From positions 1,309,501 through 1,373,500 of the forward strand of contig JAIBBC010000001.1 of the NCBI GenBank assembly GCA_019694875.1: 64,000 nucleotides of DNA, given 5' to 3'. The notes beneath the pieces are model-generated. The model did not search any database. It saw only the letters and a program-made list of their open reading frames with translations, and was not told the origin of the DNA. Source of the DNA: Cyclobacteriaceae bacterium. Its GTDB lineage: Bacteria; Bacteroidota; Bacteroidia; Cytophagales; Cyclobacteriaceae. Position numbers and translations under genes: made by a program. Numbering within the stretch: the first letter of the stretch is position 1; every line of letters starts with the position of its first letter. Below are positions 34,157 through 40,983 of the stretch, piece after piece.

Positions 34157-35125
34157 TTGAATATAACAAAAAATATCAAAAAAATTGCGAGGGATGTCTT
34201 AAAAAATGAATCCGAAGCAATTGAAAAATTAGCGCAGTACATCGATGACAACTTTGAAGCTTGTGTGCAGGAAATTTATTCTGCAAAAGGCCGGGTTGTC
34301 ATTACAGGAATTGGCAAAAGCGCAATTATTGCAAATAAAATTGTGGCCACACTAAATTCCACCGGAACACCTTCGCTATTCATGCATGCAGCGGATGCAA
34401 TTCATGGCGATTTGGGGATGATCCAGCAGGATGACATTGTGATCTGTATCTCAAAAAGCGGCAATACTCCTGAGATCAAAGTACTGGTTCCCCTTCTGAA
34501 ACGGAGAGGTTCGAAACTTGTTGCACTCGTGAGCAATGTAAGTTCATACCTGGCGCAGCAAGCCGATTATGTACTGAATGCGACAATCGGAGAAGAAGCT
34601 TGTCCGAATAACCTGGCACCAACAACCAGCACTACCGCCCATCTTGCGTTAGGAGATGCGCTTGCAGTTTGCCTGCTTGAGTTAAGAAATTTTACAAGTG
34701 AAGATTTTGCGAAGTATCATCCGGGCGGTGCATTGGGCAAACAACTGTATCTGAAAGTATCGGATGTATTTGTTAACAACCAGTTTCCGATTGTCAAGCC
34801 AAATGCCCCATTAAAAGACGTTATTCTTGAAATTTCTTCGAAGCGACTGGGATGCACTGCTGTAGCGGAAAATGATCGCGTACTGCTTGGAATTATTACG
34901 GATGGCGATCTTCGGAGAATGCTTCAGAAGGATGTTAATATTGGCACTATTACGGCATCGGATATCATGACCAAAAACCCGAAAAGCATTGCCAGGGATG
35001 AATTTGCTGTTAAGGCCCTGCATCTGATGCAGGAAAAAAGCATTACACAATTAGTGGTGATGGAGGGCAATAAAGTGGAAGGTTTTATACATTTACATGA
35101 CCTTCTGAAAGAAGGCATTGTCTAG
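34157..35125 (+). CDS. Arabinose-5-phosphate isomerase (KpsF/GutQ family)
   Basis: Encodes 322 residues: an N-terminal SIS sugar-isomerase domain (GRVVITGIGKSAIIANKIVATLNSTG, HGDLGMI, ISKSGNTPE, PTTSTT) followed by two CBS domains (about 205-322; LGIITDGDLRRML, IMTKNPKSI). It turns ribulose-5-phosphate into arabinose-5-phosphate, the first step to Kdo for lipopolysaccharide. The start codon is TTG; no ATG in frame near it gives the full SIS domain. The mannose-1-phosphate guanylyltransferase gene follows 26 nt later. Confidence 0.92.
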   Translation: MNITKNIKKIARDVLKNESEAIEKLAQYIDDNFEACVQEIYSAKGRVVITGIGKSAIIANKIVATLNSTGTPSLFMHAADAIHGDLGMIQQDDIVICISKSGNTPEIKVLVPLLKRRGSKLVALVSNVSSYLAQQADYVLNATIGEEACPNNLAPTTSTTAHLALGDALAVCLLELRNFTSEDFAKYHPGGALGKQLYLKVSDVFVNNQFPIVKPNAPLKDVILEISSKRLGCTAVAENDRVLLGIITDGDLRRMLQKDVNIGTITASDIMTKNPKSIARDEFAVKALHLMQEKSITQLVVMEGNKVEGFIHLHDLLKEGIV

Positions 35126-35151
35126 GCTTTAATTACGGGCTGTTTCAGCAT

Positions 35152-36243
35152 TTGCCGGTGGAGAAAAACAAAAATTTGTACGTAGTGCTAATGGCAGGCG
35201 GGGTAGGTGTGAGGTTTTGGCCCTACAGTCGTAACTCGATGCCCAAGCAGTTTCTGGATGTTCTTGGAACAGGTAAAACACTGTTGCGTTCGACCTACGA
35301 AAGGTTTTTATCGATTTGCCTTCCCGAAAACATTTATGCCGTAACCAATCAGGAGCACGCACACCTCGTACGGCAACAGATACCGGAGATGAATCCGGAG
35401 CAGATTCTGGCAGAGCCGATGCGAAAGAACACCGCACCGTGCATTGCGTATGCGAGTTATCGCATCAACAAGCTGAATAAAGATGCAGTGATTGTAGTCA
35501 GTCCTGCTGATCACCTCATTTTGAAAGAAGAAGAATTCCGCGAGATTATTTTAAAGGCAGCCGACATTGCAAAAACGCAAGACAAGCTGTTGACACTCGG
35601 CATTACGCCCACGCGCCCGGAAACCGGTTACGGATACATCCAGTTTATTCCGGACAAGAAAGTGGCCAAGAAGGTTAAGACCTTTACGGAAAAACCCGAG
35701 TTGTCGCTGGCCAAGAAATTTTTAGAGAGCGGTGACTTCGTATGGAACTCCGGAATTTTTATCTGGGGAGTTCAGGCAATTATCAAGTCGCTCGAAGAAC
35801 ACCAGATGGAAATGGCGGAAGTTTTTGAAGAGTGTGTCCCGGCATTGGGAACTCCGGCAGAAGCAGAAGCAGTTGAGAATGCATACGCTCAGTGTAAAAG
35901 TGTTTCCATCGATTATGGAATCATGGAAAAGGCAACGAATGTTTTTGTTTGCCTCGGAAATTTTACGTGGAGCGATTTGGGTTCGTGGAGTTCCATCCAT
36001 GAACTTTCCTCGAAAGACAGTCATAATAATTCGGTAACCGGAAAAACACTTCTGTACGATACGCGCAACTCCATCATCCGTTCCGATACGCCCGGCAAGC
36101 TCATCGTTGCACAGGGATTAAACGGTTATCTCGTAGCCGAATTCGGAAACGTCATCATTGTATGTGAAAAAGATAAAGAAGATCAATTCCGCAAGTTTGT
36201 AACCGATCTGAAGGCGATGCAAGGCGGGGGAGAGTTTCTTTAA
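35152..36243 (+). CDS. manC: Mannose-1-phosphate guanylyltransferase
   Basis: A 363-residue enzyme making GDP-mannose from GTP and mannose-1-phosphate. Seen: VVLMAGGVGVRFWPYSRNSMPKQ (nucleotide-binding loop), VVSPADHLI (metal), ETGYGYIQ, FTEKP, FVWNSGIFIW, and DYGIMEKA. It lacks the C-terminal phosphomannose isomerase domain, as is usual in this phylum. The start is TTG 35152 or GTG 35158; both are weak. A second, short copy of its 3' end is found at 37362-37409. It supplies precursor for the glycan cluster at 44.6-57.8 kb and for mannose or fucose sugars elsewhere. Confidence 0.93.
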   Translation: MPVEKNKNLYVVLMAGGVGVRFWPYSRNSMPKQFLDVLGTGKTLLRSTYERFLSICLPENIYAVTNQEHAHLVRQQIPEMNPEQILAEPMRKNTAPCIAYASYRINKLNKDAVIVVSPADHLILKEEEFREIILKAADIAKTQDKLLTLGITPTRPETGYGYIQFIPDKKVAKKVKTFTEKPELSLAKKFLESGDFVWNSGIFIWGVQAIIKSLEEHQMEMAEVFEECVPALGTPAEAEAVENAYAQCKSVSIDYGIMEKATNVFVCLGNFTWSDLGSWSSIHELSSKDSHNNSVTGKTLLYDTRNSIIRSDTPGKLIVAQGLNGYLVAEFGNVIIVCEKDKEDQFRKFVTDLKAMQGGGEFL

Positions 36244-36273
36244 TTTCATACTTAAGAACCCTTATAACTATAT

Positions 36274-37275
36274 ATGAAAAAATTTAGTGCAGTTTGTTTA
36301 GTGATTTTAGCGTTTACAACTTTTGTTTCTTGTGGTGACGATGAAAATTCTGTGAGTATTCCGAAAGTGACAACGGGTGAGATTACCGATGTGACAGAAT
36401 CTTCTGTTCATATCTCGGCTGAAATCTCAGACAATGGTAATGCCAAGATAATAGAGCGAGGATTTGTTTATAGCAGTGTGGTGAGTGAGCCAACGCTTAT
36501 TAACGAAAAGGTCGTGTCTGAAGATACTGAGAATGTTTTCAATAGCATGCTTGACGAACTTGAGCCTGAAACCACTTATCACATAAGAGCCTATGCAACA
36601 AATAAGAGAGGTACCGGCTATGGCGAAAGTATATCTTTTACAACCGAAAAACCTGGGCCAACAACCAATGGCTTGGTTGCCTACTACAATTTTGAGGATA
36701 ATACAAATGATCAGTTTGGAAACAATGATGCTGTGCCGGGAGGTGGCGCCATGTTAACGTATTCATTTGTCAATGAATTGCGCGAAAAGGCAGTTAATTT
36801 TTCTGTTGCTGACGCAAATTATGCAGTTATTGACAATACCTTCGATTTTGAGAATAAGACCATTTGCTTTTGGGTTAAGGCCGATGTTATTACCGACAAT
36901 ATTATGGTCCCTTTTGTATCGGATAACCCGAATAAACAATTTGGACTTGTAGGGATGTACGTCATGCGGGATGCAGGCCAGAAGGTTTTTCTTCTTAACG
37001 TAGGCGGCAATCCAGTGACCTTTCCTGCAACGGAAGGAGTCTGGTATCATATCACTATGGTCGGTGCGGCAAAATCTTACAAATACTACATTAATGGATC
37101 GTTAATGGCTCAAGGAACTTTTGACACATACCTGAAGTCATCCAACGGTGTTGAAGATACGATTATTGGATCGTCAAGAATTTTTAATCTTTTCTTTTCG
37201 GGGTCGATGGATAACTTAAGAATTTATAGCAGAGCATTGAGTGCTGAGGAAATTGCAATTATTGCTTCTTATTAA
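36274..37275 (+). CDS. LamG-type lipoprotein with an fibronectin-like N-terminal part
   Basis: Encodes 333 residues. Lipoprotein signal with FVSCGDD; residues about 30-130 form a beta domain with the fibronectin III-like YHIRAYATNKRGTGYGESISFTT ending; about 140-333 are a concanavalin-like LamG/laminin G fold (GLVAYYNFEDNTNDQFGNND ... KYYINGSLMAQGTF ... MDNLRIYSRALSAEEI). Such proteins bind surface or external polysaccharides. The next gene but one at 37444 encodes a shorter paralogue without the middle domain. No TAnnTTTG box is visible in the 30-nt gap before it, so it may be read from the manC transcript. Confidence 0.85.
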   Translation: MKKFSAVCLVILAFTTFVSCGDDENSVSIPKVTTGEITDVTESSVHISAEISDNGNAKIIERGFVYSSVVSEPTLINEKVVSEDTENVFNSMLDELEPETTYHIRAYATNKRGTGYGESISFTTEKPGPTTNGLVAYYNFEDNTNDQFGNNDAVPGGGAMLTYSFVNELREKAVNFSVADANYAVIDNTFDFENKTICFWVKADVITDNIMVPFVSDNPNKQFGLVGMYVMRDAGQKVFLLNVGGNPVTFPATEGVWYHITMVGAAKSYKYYINGSLMAQGTFDTYLKSSNGVEDTIIGSSRIFNLFFSGSMDNLRIYSRALSAEEIAIIASY

Positions 37276-37277
37276 AG

Positions 37278-37361
37278 AGTTTTTTCTGGCGCACCACTTC
37301 ATAAATGGCAACACCGGTTGCGAATGAAACATTTAACGATTCGATTTTCCCTTTATTGGAA
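37278..37361 (-). pseudogene. Fossil 3' end of a second rlmB
   Basis: On the minus strand it reads KGKIESLNVSFATGVAIYE VVRQ, matching the end of RlmB (RGKIESLNVSVATGVAVYE VVRQ). Of the 24 compared codons, 8 differ silently and 3 change the residue. The upstream (5') part is missing: the match ends near 37361, where frame is lost within a few bases. It lies exactly downstream of the first LamG gene, as intact rlmB lies downstream of the second. Not a functional gene. Confidence 0.85.
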
Positions 37362-37409
37362 TTTGTCATCGATCTGAAGGCGATGAAAGGCGGGGAAGAG
37401 CTTCTTTAA
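37362..37409 (+). pseudogene. Fossil 3' end of a second manC
   Basis: Reads FVIDLKAMKGGEELL stop, matching the end of ManC, FVTDLKAMQGGGEFL stop, including the stop codon. Sixteen codons: four change residues and one is silent. It joins the rlmB fossil directly at a shared TTTG and stands 34 nt before the second LamG gene, just as intact manC stands 30 nt before the first. Confidence 0.85.
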
Positions 37410-37412
37410 GTT

Positions 37413-37420
37413 TACCTTTG
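37413..37420 (+). promoter_or_regulatory. -7 box of the second LamG lipoprotein promoter
   Basis: TACCTTTG, a full TAnnTTTG match, 23 nt before the ATG. The corresponding position before the first LamG gene lacks a full match. Confidence 0.55.
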
Positions 37421-37443
37421 TCTTTTGTAATTATTAAACATCT

Positions 37444-38136
37444 ATGAAAAGAATTTGTTTATCCAGCTTCATTATTTTAGTAACTATTTTTTCGTGCTCC
37501 GAGAACGATAATAAAGACAATGATCTTCAAGCTCCTTCAGACGGCCTGGTTGCCTACTACAATTTTAACGGAAATTCGCTGGACCGTGAAGGATCAAACG
37601 ATGGTACGGATACCAATGTCACCTATACGTTTAGGGATGATGAGAATAAGGAGGCTGCTCATTTTGCTGGCGATAATAGCTTTGTTGACCTCCCGGATGA
37701 TTTTGATTTCGAGGATAAAACAATTGCATTAAGTTTTTCAGCTGAAAGTATATCTCCTACACGTTCAGTGCTCTACGGTTCAGATCATAACAATTTGGAA
37801 TTTGGACTGACTGTTATGACTTTAATTGACAATGGCGGGAATAAAACCCTTGATTTAAACGTATCCAATGAAGTAGTGTCGATACCTGTATCGGAGAACA
37901 CATGGTACAATGTGATTATGATCTCAGACAGCAAAACCTACCGGTATTATGTTAACGGAACATTAGTTGGCTCGGGGACATTCGCGAATTACATCCATTC
38001 AGGGAATGGAGACGCGTTTGCAACGATCGGTCGCGCAAGAGTTCCAGTTCTCTTTTATGATGGACTGGTCGATAACGTGAGAATATATAACCGTGCTTTG
38101 ACTGAAGAAGAGGTGGAGATACTAGCGGACTTTTAA
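37444..38136 (+). CDS. LamG-type lipoprotein, shorter paralogue
   Basis: Encodes 230 residues. Lipoprotein signal (FSCSEND), then directly the LamG-like domain: GLVAYYNFNGNSLDREGSNDG, HFAGDNSFVDLPDDFDFEDKTIALSF, YRYYVNGTLVGSGTF, LVDNVRIYNRALTEEEVEI. It aligns with the C-terminal two thirds of the protein at 36274-37275 and lacks that protein's fibronectin-like region. Its stop overlaps the stop of convergent rlmB by 3 nt. The two copies arose with the duplication recorded by the fossil junction between them. Confidence 0.87.
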   Translation: MKRICLSSFIILVTIFSCSENDNKDNDLQAPSDGLVAYYNFNGNSLDREGSNDGTDTNVTYTFRDDENKEAAHFAGDNSFVDLPDDFDFEDKTIALSFSAESISPTRSVLYGSDHNNLEFGLTVMTLIDNGGNKTLDLNVSNEVVSIPVSENTWYNVIMISDSKTYRYYVNGTLVGSGTFANYIHSGNGDAFATIGRARVPVLFYDGLVDNVRIYNRALTEEEVEILADF

Positions 38137-38873
38137 ATGAGTTTCTGACGTACCACCTCATAAACCGCAACACCCGTAGCCACCGAAACATTTAACGATT
38201 CGATTTTTCCTCTCATGGGAATTTTGACGAGCACATCAGACTCCCGTAACAAGAAGTCTGAAATCCCGTCTTCTTCCGATCCCATGATCAATGCTACCGG
38301 CTGGTCAAATTTTACTTCGTAAATATCTTTCTCGGCTTTTTCGGTGCAGGCAACTACCATGATACCGTTGTCGCGAAGAAATTTTAACGTCTTCTTCAAA
38401 TCCGGCTCACGACAAACGGGTAAATGATTTAACGCACCTGCAGAGGTTTTCATGGCATCGCTCGTGATGGGTGCATTGCCCTTGTCGCCAATAATGATCC
38501 CGGTAACTCCGGCACACTCTGCTGTGCGGGCTATGGCCCCGAAATTTCGGACATCGGTTACCCGGTCAAGCACAATAAAGAAGGGTTCGCGACCCTCCGA
38601 ATAAGCAAAATCAATCAAGTCATTAACCTGTGAATAGCTGATGGCCGAGAGCATGCACACCACGCCCTGGTGATTTTTCGTGGTTAATCGATTTAGTTTT
38701 TCCTGGGGTACGTACGTAATGGGTACGTTATGTTCGCGTGCAACACCTGTGAGTTCGCGAATCAGATCATTGTTTAATCCGGTTTGAACAAGAATTTTTT
38801 CGATTTGCTTGCCGGCACGGATCGCTTCAATAACCGCGCGTGTGCCATAAATCATGTCGGTGTTGGAAATCAT
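38133..38873 (-). CDS. rlmB: 23S rRNA (guanosine-2'-O)-methyltransferase RlmB-like
   Basis: A 246-residue SpoU-type (SPOUT) methyltransferase. N-terminal L30e-like domain (YGTRAVIEAIRAG) then FFIVLDRVTDVRNFGAIARTAECAG (motif 1), ALIMGSEEDGISDFLL (motif 2) and IPMRGKIESLNVSVATGVAVYE (motif 3, trefoil knot). It methylates a ribose in 23S rRNA (G2251 in E. coli). The gene is single and intact; a 3' fossil copy lies at 37278-37361. Confidence 0.93.
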   Translation of the reverse strand: MISNTDMIYGTRAVIEAIRAGKQIEKILVQTGLNNDLIRELTGVAREHNVPITYVPQEKLNRLTTKNHQGVVCMLSAISYSQVNDLIDFAYSEGREPFFIVLDRVTDVRNFGAIARTAECAGVTGIIIGDKGNAPITSDAMKTSAGALNHLPVCREPDLKKTLKFLRDNGIMVVACTEKAEKDIYEVKFDQPVALIMGSEEDGISDFLLRESDVLVKIPMRGKIESLNVSVATGVAVYEVVRQKLI

Positions 38874-38905
38874 AGCTGCAAAGCTACGATTAAATGACGA
38901 ATGAC

Positions 38906-40078
38906 TTAAAACCGGGCTTTACGCCACAAGTCGATCATCTGGTACCAGTCGGTAGCAAAACCTTTCTGACGGATCAGTACAAAATTGTCCGGGTCAAAAA
39001 TGGTGGCAGACTTTACAAACTGAAAACGCTCTTTGAGATTTTCATTTCTATACTCCCAAACTTCGCGATCGTCAAACAGGTAAACCTCATCGGGAATGCC
39101 ATAGATGATATAGATCATGCCGCGGTCGGTTTTCCAGCCCTCTTTGTATGAGCTGAAATATTGATTAGCGGCTTCCACCCGTTTGAAATAATTGCGCATA
39201 AAAATTCGAGCCCGTTCGGTATTGCCGGTAATGCTCAATATAATCTGGTCGAATTTCTTTTTATCGTTACCCGCAAGTTTGATCTTTTCGTACTCCTGCT
39301 TGGTGCAAACATAAATGAGCGGTCCGGCAAGGCTTTCAAGTTTACCCAGCTTCGGATAATCATCCTCCACCCGGAAGGCAATTCCGGCAGCGGATGCAGT
39401 GTCCTGTTGCACCAGGTATAAACCAGTTCGGCTCAACGTTGTCTGCGCCTGGGGGTCGATAAAAAATACTGAATCAGGCTTAATCGTTTTGGCCACACGT
39501 GCCTGTGCCGTTGAGAAAGCTGGTGCTCCGGCCGGGAATGCATCTTCATAGTAAGAAACCTGCAAAGGGCTGGCGCCTGTAAAACCGTGAAACGCGACAG
39601 GTTTACCCCGCTTAACGAATGACTCTCCGATTATATCATTTCCGGTAGTCGCATAAATTGATTCAGCGGTTGGCAGTTGTTTGTAAAAAAGAAATGCCCA
39701 CGACTTCTTCCCTTCAACAATACTCACCTTTGTGACAACAATGTTTTGGTCGGGGTCACCGGTAAATTTTATTGCACCCGCTTTACGCGAGGCAGAATTT
39801 TCCAGCACCATTGGTGTTCCTGTTTTCGCTACGCCCGATTTCTCGGATGGAGATTTTCGCAACTCCCAACTCAGGTTAAAATCGTTGTAATGCCTTGCAG
39901 TATCGTTGAGCTTGAGGTCATAAAAAACCGTGTACGTATCGGATTCTTTCACAACATCCCACGTGAGGGAGAAAATTTCGTCCGGGTTATACAGGTATCT
40001 GAAATTCATATTTCGTAACACCTGTGCCTGCAGTCCGGTGCTGACAAGCATAAACAGTATTGGAGCGAACTTCTTCAT
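38906..40078 (-). CDS. GWxTD domain-containing exported protein
   Basis: Encodes 390 residues: signal peptide (MKKFAPILFMLVSTGLQAQ), beta-rich middle, and the C-terminal GWxTD domain (SSYKEGWKTDRGMIYIIYGIPDEVYLFDD, near 320-350). Such proteins are common in Bacteroidota and Acidobacteria and have no known activity. The frame remains open 41 codons upstream through the promoter region of the divergent methyltransferase gene, so the inner ATG with a signal peptide is chosen. It follows rlmB after 32 nt on the opposite-facing side of the divergent gene pair. Confidence 0.87.
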   Translation of the reverse strand: MKKFAPILFMLVSTGLQAQVLRNMNFRYLYNPDEIFSLTWDVVKESDTYTVFYDLKLNDTARHYNDFNLSWELRKSPSEKSGVAKTGTPMVLENSASRKAGAIKFTGDPDQNIVVTKVSIVEGKKSWAFLFYKQLPTAESIYATTGNDIIGESFVKRGKPVAFHGFTGASPLQVSYYEDAFPAGAPAFSTAQARVAKTIKPDSVFFIDPQAQTTLSRTGLYLVQQDTASAAGIAFRVEDDYPKLGKLESLAGPLIYVCTKQEYEKIKLAGNDKKKFDQIILSITGNTERARIFMRNYFKRVEAANQYFSSYKEGWKTDRGMIYIIYGIPDEVYLFDDREVWEYRNENLKERFQFVKSATIFDPDNFVLIRQKGFATDWYQMIDLWRKARF

Positions 40079-40100
40079 CGTACTTAAATTAAAGCCGTTT

Positions 40101-40131
40101 CGGAATATTCCGGAGCATTCGGTTATTTTTG
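40101..40131 (+). promoter_or_regulatory. -7 box and 12-bp palindrome before a methyltransferase gene
   Basis: TATTTTTG at 40124-40131 matches TAnnTTTG and is 17 nt before the ATG. The perfect palindrome CGGAATATTCCG (40101-40112) lies just upstream, between where -33 and -7 fall, a typical repressor position. It is also in the leader of the divergent GWxTD gene. Confidence 0.5.
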
Positions 40132-40148
40132 CGGCTCGGCTCGGAATT

Positions 40149-40928
40149 ATGGCGAAAATATACACAACCGAAATTACTTCGGAGAACATCCCATCGGACA
40201 ATCCATTGCATCAACGATTATTTAAAGCATATGTTGTGGCGGAACAGTATGTTCATGGCGATGTGCTGGAGGTTGGCTGTGGCGAAGGACGGGGAGTGGA
40301 GTTGCTGATGAGCAAGTCTGACTCGTTTACTGCGGTCGATAAAATTGAGGAGGCTCTTGTTGAACTGCGGAAGCGGTTTCCGGCCGGAAAATTTATCAGC
40401 ATGAATATTCCTCCGCTGGGCGGTTTAGCTGACGACAGCTACGATTGCGTGGTAAGCTTCCAAGTGATTGAGCACATAAAAAATGATGTGCTTTACTTAA
40501 AGGAAATAAACCGCGTATTAAAACCGGGCGGGATTGCCTTGTTAACCACCCCGAACCGGAAAATGTCGCTTTCGAGAAATCCGTGGCACATCCGGGAATA
40601 CCTGGCGCATGAGTTAAAAGCTTTGGCTGCCGGAATTTTTTCCACCGCGGAAATGAAGGGGATTACCGGTAACGAAAAAGTGATGGCGTATTATGAACAG
40701 AACAAAAAATCCGTTCAGCGCATCATGAAGTGGGATATCCTCCGACTGCAATGGAATTTACCTGCTTGGATGCTCCGGGCTCCGTATGAATTTTTAAACC
40801 GCAGAAACCGTAACAAGTTGCAAACAGGCGATGATGCTCTCGTGAAAGGCATCCGGCACGAAGATTATCGGGTAACTGATGATGCTGACAACGCGCTTGA
40901 CTTGTTATTAATCGTAACCAAGAAATAG
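40149..40928 (+). CDS. Class I SAM-dependent methyltransferase
   Basis: Encodes 259 residues. Motif I VLEVGCGEGRGVELL, then VDKIEEAL (acidic end of beta-2), YDCVVSFQVIEHI (motif for beta-4) and NRVLKPGGIALLTTPNRK, the standard UbiE/Methyltransf_11 order. The substrate is unknown. The upstream frame is open much further, but it is on top of the GWxTD gene's signal region, so I start at MAKIYTTEI. It ends before a terminator shared with the DUF2723 gene. Confidence 0.85.
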   Translation: MAKIYTTEITSENIPSDNPLHQRLFKAYVVAEQYVHGDVLEVGCGEGRGVELLMSKSDSFTAVDKIEEALVELRKRFPAGKFISMNIPPLGGLADDSYDCVVSFQVIEHIKNDVLYLKEINRVLKPGGIALLTTPNRKMSLSRNPWHIREYLAHELKALAAGIFSTAEMKGITGNEKVMAYYEQNKKSVQRIMKWDILRLQWNLPAWMLRAPYEFLNRRNRNKLQTGDDALVKGIRHEDYRVTDDADNALDLLLIVTKK

Positions 40929-40940
40929 GAACAATAAAAA

Positions 40941-40963
40941 AAGCCGGCTGTTAACCGGCTTTC
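40941..40963. terminator. Bidirectional intrinsic terminator
   Basis: Stem AAAGCCGG / CCGGCTTT with loop CTGTTAA, flanked by an A run on one side and T-rich sequence on the other, between two convergent genes. Confidence 0.88.
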
Positions 40964-40983
40964 TTGTTCTTTTCAGGAAATCA

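Noticed and set aside
39930-40148. Upstream extension of the methyltransferase at 40149
   Set aside because: It overlaps the divergent GWxTD gene and passes through the promoter box and palindrome; the ATG at 40149 begins a normal methyltransferase.
40079-40201. Upstream extension of the GWxTD gene
   Set aside because: It covers the divergent promoter and has no signal peptide; the inner ATG does.
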